64,000 nt of DNA from Flavobacteriales bacterium (GTDB lineage: Bacteria; Bacteroidota; Bacteroidia; Flavobacteriales; Schleiferiaceae), in the NCBI GenBank assembly GCA_017795025.1, contig CP051243.1:1550001-1614000 (forward strand). The letters are read 5' to 3'. Below the pieces are notes generated by a model. That model did no database searches, had not been told where the DNA came from, and was given only the letters and a program-made list of their open reading frames with translations. Positions 58,258-64,000 of this stretch are shown here, piece by piece (position 1 is the first letter of the stretch; every line of letters starts with the position of its first letter). A program made the position numbers and the translations under genes.

Positions 58258-59073
58258 TTATAACCAGGCAGACATTTGTATTTGCAATTTTTCTGCCTCA
58301 CGCTCCGCGGCTACTGCAAAGTCTCGACCCCTATCAGCATAAATAATGCCTCTTGAGGAGTTAATCAGAAGCCCCATACCATTGCTCGAGCGGCCATACT
58401 CCATAACCTCATCTACTGATCCACCTTGAGCCCCAACTCCAGGGACCAATAGAAAGTGATTAGGAACTAAGCTCCTAAGTTCTTTAAGATGGGCAGCTTT
58501 TGTCGCCCCAACCACATACATCAATTCTTCTTCAGTGGCCCAAGCCGAGGATTGCCTTAAAACTTCTTGGTAAAGCTTTCGCCCTTCTTTTGTATCCTGT
58601 AATTGGAAATCAGCTCCACCCGGATTACTGGTTAAAGCAAGGAGTATCACCCACTTCCCCGGATAACCTAAAAAGGGTTTAACAGAATCGCTACCCATAT
58701 ACGGGGCAACCGTTAATGAGTCGAAGTTAAATTGATTAAAGAAGGCCTTAGCGTAGCGTTGAGAAGTATTTCCAATATCGCCTCGTTTCGCATCCGCAAT
58801 GGTAAAAACCTCCGGGTAATTCTTGTTGATATAGTCCATCGTACGCTCCAAACTGCTCCAGCCCTTAAGGCCCTCGGCTTCATAAAAAGCTAAATTTGGC
58901 TTATAGGCTACGGCGTATTTATGGGTGGCATCAATAATGGATTTATTGAAACTAAATATCGGATCTTCCTCCTTCAATAAGTGCTCAGGTATTTTTTCTA
59001 TATCCGTATCTAAACCAACGCAAAGCACTGATTTTTTCTTCCTTATCTGAAGTTCTAATTCTTTTCTATTCAT
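58258..59073 (-). CDS. pyrF: Orotidine-5'-phosphate decarboxylase
   Basis: A 271-residue decarboxylase of the longer (class 2) type found in Bacteroidota, which makes UMP from OMP. The N-terminus [20 protein letters not shown] is typical. The catalytic [19 protein letters not shown] carries the Asp-Lys-Asp core. [38 protein letters not shown] and [14 protein letters not shown] line the barrel. It follows prfA by one base and ends exactly where the island flank begins. Confidence 0.96.
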   Translation of the reverse strand: MNRKELELQIRKKKSVLCVGLDTDIEKIPEHLLKEEDPIFSFNKSIIDATHKYAVAYKPNLAFYEAEGLKGWSSLERTMDYINKNYPEVFTIADAKRGDIGNTSQRYAKAFFNQFNFDSLTVAPYMGSDSVKPFLGYPGKWVILLALTSNPGGADFQLQDTKEGRKLYQEVLRQSSAWATEEELMYVVGATKAAHLKELRSLVPNHFLLVPGVGAQGGSVDEVMEYGRSSNGMGLLINSSRGIIYADRGRDFAVAAEREAEKLQIQMSAWL

Positions 59074-59074
59074 C

Positions 59075-60148
59075 CTATGCCTCGCTACCTTCCCTTAATC
59101 GCTCCGCATTTTCAGCGAGCATCAACTCATCAATAAATTTTTGAATCTCCCCGTTCATCACTTCTGAAAGATTATAAACGGTTAAATTAATGCGGTGATC
59201 AGTAACTCTTCCTTGGGGATAGTTATAGGTGCGAATCTTAGCCGACCGATCACCAGTAGAAACCATGGTCTTTCGCTTATTTGAAATAGCACTATTATGC
59301 TTTTCCAATTCCATTTCATAGAGCTTTGTCCGCAACATTTGCATGGCTCTTTCGCGGTTACCTAGCTGCGTGCGTTCTACCTGACAAACAACCACAATAC
59401 CGGTAGGCTTATGAGTAAGCTGAACCTTAGTTTCGACTTTGTTCACATTTTGTCCACCAGCTCCACCGGAACGGGAAGTTTGCATCTCAATATCGGCTGG
59501 ATTTAACTCCACGTCAACATCTTCTGCTTCTGGTAGCACAGCAACTGTTGCGGCCGAGGTATGCACCCTTCCCTGAGTTTCGGTAGCAGGAACGCGTTGA
59601 ACGCGATGTACCCCACTTTCGAACTTCATCGTACCGTATACATCTTCACCCGAAACCTCCATGATCACCTCTTTAAAGCCGCCCATGGTTCCTTCATTGT
59701 AATCTACCACCTCTACTTTCCAGCCTTTAGCTTCGCAGTAGCGGGTATACATTTTAGTTAAATCCCCCGCAAAAATGGACGCCTCATCCCCGCCAGTACC
59801 AGCTCGAATTTCCAAAACAACGTTCTTTTCATCCTCCGGGTCTTTGGGAATGAGCATAAAGCGTATTTGATTCTCCAAGGCCTCTAGCGCGGGAGTAATC
59901 TCATCTAGCTCCATTTTAGCCATCTCTTGCATTTCGGCATCATCGGCATTCGCCATCAGATCCTTCGCTTCAGCTAGGCGCTCCTGATACTCCATGTACT
60001 GAGCGCGGGCATCCACAACCTGCTTGAGGTCCTTATACTCTTTATTAAGCTTAACGTAGCGCTTTTGATCCGCAATAATATCGGGTTGAATAATGAGGTC
60101 GTTCACCTCATCGAATCGCTGCTTAATTTGATCTAATTTCTCCTGCAT
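59075..60148 (-). CDS. prfA: Peptide chain release factor 1
   Basis: A 357-residue class I release factor that reads UAA and UAG. The anticodon-like motif PAT is seen in [20 protein letters not shown], the mark of RF1 as opposed to the SPF of RF2. The catalytic GGQ lies in [20 protein letters not shown]. The N-terminal helical domain and C-terminal [20 protein letters not shown] are complete. It begins 5 bases after purM and is followed by pyrF, so the three are one operon. Confidence 0.97.
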   Translation of the reverse strand: MQEKLDQIKQRFDEVNDLIIQPDIIADQKRYVKLNKEYKDLKQVVDARAQYMEYQERLAEAKDLMANADDAEMQEMAKMELDEITPALEALENQIRFMLIPKDPEDEKNVVLEIRAGTGGDEASIFAGDLTKMYTRYCEAKGWKVEVVDYNEGTMGGFKEVIMEVSGEDVYGTMKFESGVHRVQRVPATETQGRVHTSAATVAVLPEAEDVDVELNPADIEMQTSRSGGAGGQNVNKVETKVQLTHKPTGIVVVCQVERTQLGNRERAMQMLRTKLYEMELEKHNSAISNKRKTMVSTGDRSAKIRTYNYPQGRVTDHRINLTVYNLSEVMNGEIQKFIDELMLAENAERLREGSEA

Positions 60149-60153
60149 GAAGT

Positions 60154-61338
60154 TTAGCTCTTAAAATAATCGAAGCTTCCATGCTCCGAATGTATGCTTA
60201 CTTGCGCCTTTTCAGCGGAAGCCACCCTACCGATCACCTGAGCATCGATATTAAATGATTGACTTATAGCGATGATATCCTCTGCGGCCTCGGGACTGCA
60301 GTATAACTCCATTCTATGCCCCATATTAAACACTTCATACATTTCCTTCCATGAAGTGCCGGATGAAGCCTGAATATGACGGAACAAAGGGGGAGTATCG
60401 AACATATTGTCCTTAATAACATGCACCTTGTTAACAAAATGCAAAACCTTAGTTTGCGCCCCACCACTGCAATGCACCATGCCTTTCACGGCGGCCCTGT
60501 GCTTAGCCAATATCGCTGCAATTACTGGTGCATACGTTCGGGTGGGAGATAAAACCAATTTACCAGCATCAATGGGGCTGCCTTCCACAGCGTCGGTCAA
60601 CTTCGATTTGCCGCTATACACCAAGTCCTTTGGTACTTGAGGATCAAAGGACTCCGGATACTTCTCAGCCAGGTAGTGGGCAAATACATCATGGCGGGCA
60701 CTGGTTAAGCCATTACTTCCCATACCGCCATTATAGTCCGTTTCGTAAGTCGCTTTCCCGTAAGAGGCCAATCCCACAATTACTTGTCCATCTCCAATAT
60801 TGGCATTATCGATAACCTCGCTACGCTTCATTCGAGCGGTAACGGTACTATCAACTATTAAGGTGCGCACTAAGTCGCCAACATCAGCTGTTTCCCCTCC
60901 GGTTAAAATTAAGTTGAGCCCTTGACGGTTTAATTCCTCAATTAATTCTTGAGTACCTTGAATTAAAGCGGAAATCACCTCCCCTGGAATGAGGTTTTTA
61001 TTACGTCCAATAGTTGATGATACTAAAATGGGTACATCGGCAGCACCAACACACAGCAAATCATCAATATTCATTATCAGGGCATCCTGAGCAATGCCTT
61101 TCCAAACACTGAGGTCGCCTGTTTCCTTCCAATATAAGTAGGCCAGAGACGATTTAGTGCCAGCGCCATCCGCATGCATAATAACACAGTGCTCCTCACT
61201 CCCACTTAAAAAATCGGGAATAATTTTACAGAACGCTTTAGGGTATAAGCCCTTGTCTAAATTCTGTATGGCCTTATGCACGTCCTCCTTCTGTGAGGAA
61301 ACGCCCCTTTGGCTGTACTTTGATGTTTGCTCTTCCAT
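60154..61338 (-). CDS. purM: Phosphoribosylformylglycinamidine cyclo-ligase (AIR synthase)
   Basis: A 394-residue AIR synthase, which makes aminoimidazole ribotide in purine synthesis with ATP. The segments [77 protein letters not shown] and [20 protein letters not shown] are family markers. It is longer than the E. coli enzyme (345) but in line with other Bacteroidota forms. It begins 15 bases beyond a strong terminator and heads the purM-prfA-pyrF run. Confidence 0.93.
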   Translation of the reverse strand: MEEQTSKYSQRGVSSQKEDVHKAIQNLDKGLYPKAFCKIIPDFLSGSEEHCVIMHADGAGTKSSLAYLYWKETGDLSVWKGIAQDALIMNIDDLLCVGAADVPILVSSTIGRNKNLIPGEVISALIQGTQELIEELNRQGLNLILTGGETADVGDLVRTLIVDSTVTARMKRSEVIDNANIGDGQVIVGLASYGKATYETDYNGGMGSNGLTSARHDVFAHYLAEKYPESFDPQVPKDLVYSGKSKLTDAVEGSPIDAGKLVLSPTRTYAPVIAAILAKHRAAVKGMVHCSGGAQTKVLHFVNKVHVIKDNMFDTPPLFRHIQASSGTSWKEMYEVFNMGHRMELYCSPEAAEDIIAISQSFNIDAQVIGRVASAEKAQVSIHSEHGSFDYFKS

Positions 61339-61352
61339 TTTGCAAAAATAAA

Positions 61353-61386
61353 AAAGCGCCCCGCAGTTTGAACCGCAGGGCGCTTT
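61353..61386 (-). terminator. Intrinsic terminator of the OmpA-family gene
   Basis: Arms AAAGCGCCC and GGGCGCTTT form a GC-rich stem, extended inward by partial pairing, followed on the minus strand by a run of T (TTTTTTATTTTTG). It lies 17 bases past the gene's stop, just before purM. Confidence 0.92.
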
Positions 61387-61402
61387 ATAATATTTAGAAT
61401 TG

Positions 61403-63946
61403 CTACTTGTAGCGAATCCAGAGACCGGGCTGAATATCCACCTCTTCTAATTGAGGATTCAATTCTTCCAGTTTATCTTCATCTACGTCAAGCTTCTTAG
61501 CAATATCCTTAAGGTCCTCGCCTCGGCGTTGTACCTGATAATGCGTAGCATCCCATTCCTCGTAATTACCTTCTGCCTCCACTTTTAACTGCAGACCAAC
61601 AAATGGGCGCACCCCGCGTAAACCGCCATTTAGGGCTTTAAAGTCACGCATATTCATATTGTACTTACGGGCAATGGCACCAAAGCTTTCACGCTTACTT
61701 AGGGTGTAAATTTCCCCAGGCTCATCTTCCGCATCACGAGCTGCTTCAATTACATCACGTGGATCCACCCCTTCAGGAGTCTCTTCACCACCCTCGGGAA
61801 CAAAATCATCACTGAGTACTTTAAAGTCGGTACGACGATTAATCTGGTTCGCGATTTCCTGCTTCTCAGGAGATAGAGTATTGATATAACGCTCGGTAAG
61901 CTCGGTACCTTCCGTAAAGTGCTCATGACCGAAGCCCTTGTAGTTTTTAGGAATCACAAAGGGCTCGCCCTCGCCCATACCTTGAGCCGTTAATCGCTTG
62001 GGGTTAATCCCTTTGGAAATCAAATAACTCACGCAGGTATCTGCGCGGTGTCCTGATAAAATTTCGTTACTTTTTACAGTACCACGATAATCCGTATGCG
62101 AACGCATACTAATGGTGATATTGGGATTATTATTCAATATTTCAACCACAGTGTCCAGAGAGGACATAGACTGCGCATTCAAATCCCATGATGCTAAGGC
62201 AAAGAGCACATTAGGCAATACAATGGGCTTTTTAATTGGGTCTAATTCCTTATTAAACTGAATACGCTTGATAAAGTAACCGGCCGAAGGCACATATTCG
62301 AAGGCATCGATTTCAAATCCGATAGTTGTTACATCACCTGTTCCAGAAAGGTATTTCTTCTTTGAGAATGATAGCTTATAATTCACATTCTCCATCACCT
62401 TCGTATCGTCGAAAATGTAATAGCCATTTTCATCGGCGGTAACGGTCACTGAAGAACCATCCGACCCATCCATCGTTACGGTAGCCTCAGGAATAGGGGT
62501 TTTTTCTTCGGAATCCAATACAACCCCTTCGATATTAAATACTAAAGGCGTGCGGTATACCGACCAAATATCATCGCTATTCTCGCTAGACCCGCTACGC
62601 TTTTGGGCACCGTCACGGTTGGAAGAAAGGAATCCCTTTTTAGTTTCATTGCCGGGCTCCCAAACCAAAGCAAAATCGTCGGCACTCGAATTAATCGGAT
62701 ACTCCATATGAATGAGCTCCCCTTCTGGTAAACCATCCTCGCCCAATTTCACTTTGTAGATATCTAATCCACCCATACCCGGGTGTCCATCAGAAGCAAA
62801 GTACAGGTAGCCGTCACCATGAATCACCGGGAAACGTTCAGAGCCCGGGGTATTTACTACGGTTCCTAAATTCTGCGGCGTCTTCCATGTTTTGGAACGA
62901 CGATCATATGTAGTTACAAAAATGTCGTGTTTCCCGCGACTGTTAAAGTCATCGGATACGAAATAGAAATACTTATCATCAGGAGAAAAAGCCGGGTCAC
63001 CAATATTGGCCATGGTATCACCGCCCACGATTACGCGTTCCGCCTCCTTCCATGATTGACCCACCATTTCGGTTTTATAAATTCCGCAACCTAATTCCTG
63101 GTCTTTCTCGGCAATACAACGGGTGAAATAAAGTTCTTTTTTGCGGCTATCAAAAACAGCGGTTCCTTCGTGGTGCTCACTGTTTAAAAATTCTTCTTCA
63201 TCAAGTAAGGTTGGAGTCGACCACTTGAGGTCTGCATAGCTCACTTCCTCTTCCTCATCATTTCCTCTACGACGACCGCGGCGTGATTTACGCTCAGCTT
63301 GAGTTTTGTATAAGTCCATGAAAGGCTCACCGGTCCAACCATCTTCATCATTACCGATGGACTCTTCGCGAGAGGACACGAAATAAAGGACATCTGTTTC
63401 GCGGCGATCACCACCGTACATAACCGCAAAGTCCATTGCGCGGCTATTAATTTCCTTCATGTTATCCACTTGGTACTGACTCGGGCGATCTTTTTGAGCA
63501 ATAGCCCTGCGAGTACTTTCGATAGCTATATCACCTTGAGGATCGGTTGGATTTGCTTTCTTGTATTCCTGATAAACCTCAATCGCTTCTTCGTATTCTC
63601 CTTGAGCTTTAAGCATATCTCCACGTAAGAGAATGGCTACGGGGTCCTTGTAACCCACTTTAATCGCCTTGTTGTAGAATTGCTCCGCATCACGATACTC
63701 ATTCATCATGCGATAAGCCTCCGCGGTTTTAAAGAGCACTTCCGACTTTTGATCTCGCCCCTTCGCCTCGTTATACGCATCCTTCAACAATTCGATTGCG
63801 TAGTAATACTCCTCTGCATCAAAGGCTTCATAAGCCTCTTGAATCTCCTTCGGAAGCTTTGGGTCTCCGGGAGGATCTTGCGCTTGCACGCTAAAACTGA
63901 GAGAAGAAATTAGAAATATCGCGAGTACAAGACGAGAATTTCTCAT
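61403..63946 (-). CDS. PorE-like OmpA-family envelope protein with propeller and LysM repeats
   Basis: An 847-residue secreted protein. The signal peptide ends near SLSFSVQAQ. TPR-like repeats follow (about 30-150: YYYAIELLKDAYNEAKGRD, AILLRGDMLKAQGEYEEAIE), then a WD40/PD40-like propeller (about 165-470: FSPDDKYFYFVSDDFNSRGK, YLYFASDGHPGMGGLDIYKV), a carboxypeptidase-regulatory-like domain (about 480-560), an OmpA C-terminal peptidoglycan-binding domain (ISMRSHTDYRGTVKSNEILS, ISKGINPKRLTAQGMGEGEP), and two LysM-like repeats (about 755-847). TPR, propeller, regulatory and OmpA domains in this order match PorE of the type IX secretion system. The LysM repeats are an addition. A T9SS function is inferred; a general envelope role is the alternative. 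Confidence 0.82.
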   Translation of the reverse strand: MRNSRLVLAIFLISSLSFSVQAQDPPGDPKLPKEIQEAYEAFDAEEYYYAIELLKDAYNEAKGRDQKSEVLFKTAEAYRMMNEYRDAEQFYNKAIKVGYKDPVAILLRGDMLKAQGEYEEAIEVYQEYKKANPTDPQGDIAIESTRRAIAQKDRPSQYQVDNMKEINSRAMDFAVMYGGDRRETDVLYFVSSREESIGNDEDGWTGEPFMDLYKTQAERKSRRGRRRGNDEEEEVSYADLKWSTPTLLDEEEFLNSEHHEGTAVFDSRKKELYFTRCIAEKDQELGCGIYKTEMVGQSWKEAERVIVGGDTMANIGDPAFSPDDKYFYFVSDDFNSRGKHDIFVTTYDRRSKTWKTPQNLGTVVNTPGSERFPVIHGDGYLYFASDGHPGMGGLDIYKVKLGEDGLPEGELIHMEYPINSSADDFALVWEPGNETKKGFLSSNRDGAQKRSGSSENSDDIWSVYRTPLVFNIEGVVLDSEEKTPIPEATVTMDGSDGSSVTVTADENGYYIFDDTKVMENVNYKLSFSKKKYLSGTGDVTTIGFEIDAFEYVPSAGYFIKRIQFNKELDPIKKPIVLPNVLFALASWDLNAQSMSSLDTVVEILNNNPNITISMRSHTDYRGTVKSNEILSGHRADTCVSYLISKGINPKRLTAQGMGEGEPFVIPKNYKGFGHEHFTEGTELTERYINTLSPEKQEIANQINRRTDFKVLSDDFVPEGGEETPEGVDPRDVIEAARDAEDEPGEIYTLSKRESFGAIARKYNMNMRDFKALNGGLRGVRPFVGLQLKVEAEGNYEEWDATHYQVQRRGEDLKDIAKKLDVDEDKLEELNPQLEEVDIQPGLWIRYK

Positions 63947-64000
63947 AAATGCCGCTATGGTTTTTGATCAGTAAGGCGCTAAAATAGTTAAATATTTTAT

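Noticed and set aside
58113-58301. A 62-codon minus-strand frame between pyrF and the restriction regulator
   Set aside because: It overlaps the pyrF 3' end in another frame and covers only stem-rich non-coding sequence.

Overview
The window comes from a Bacteroidota genome, most likely a marine member of the Flavobacteriales. The evidence is a type IX secretion (T9SS) C-terminal sorting domain, a CTERM-type miniprotein of the kind seen in Flavobacteriia, lineage-typical small families (DUF4834, DUF2851, short PspC, YfhO), a CarB without the C-terminal regulatory domain, and repeated Bacteroidota -7 promoter elements (TAnnTTTG) close to start codons. No rRNA, tRNA, CRISPR array or transposase was seen.

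Region 1 (1-28451, all minus strand) is a large Wzx/Wzy-type exopolysaccharide or capsule locus in three blocks. A sugar-phosphate transferase plus a PglE-like aminotransferase (28451-26769) would make and load the first sugar. An outer-membrane export lipoprotein (Wza) and a tyrosine autokinase (Wzc) follow (26537-23228). Then comes a near-continuous run of 23 genes from 23003 past the left edge, starting with a winged-helix regulator behind a good promoter. It encodes UDP-HexNAc and GDP-mannose dehydrogenases, a Gmd/RmlC-like/aminotransferase/N-acetyltransferase set for a 4-amino-6-deoxy sugar, several glycosyltransferases, Wzy, Wzx, two sulfotransferases, a PaaK-like ligase, two hexapeptide acyltransferases, WecB, a WbpP-like 4-epimerase and a Wzi-like barrel protein.

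Region 2 (28521-39785) holds a T9SS-secreted protein with a tiny CTERM-like partner, nadC, a PglD-like acetyltransferase, three more sulfotransferases, a glycosyltransferase, an AsnB-type amidotransferase and a second flippase. With region 1 this gives five sulfotransferases, which points to a sulfated, uronic-acid-rich, possibly amidated and acylated surface glycan.

Region 3 (39833-54949) is mixed: a YihY/BrkB membrane protein, rpmH (only 52 codons), carB, DUF4834, a second UDP-GlcNAc 2-epimerase, a YfhO membrane protein, a glycosyltransferase coupled to an unrecognised beta-propeller-like protein, and a minus-strand run of DUF2851, PspC, a K+ channel, an RmlD-like reductase and a PIG-L deacetylase. 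A MarR regulator ends the region.

Region 4 (54943-58257) is a compact restriction-modification island (regulator, N4-cytosine-type methyltransferase, Mrr-like endonuclease) between unusual palindromic non-coding flanks and beside what looks like the 3' remnant of a gene. Region 5 (58258-63946) returns to core genes: pyrF, prfA, purM, and a large PorE-like OmpA-family protein.
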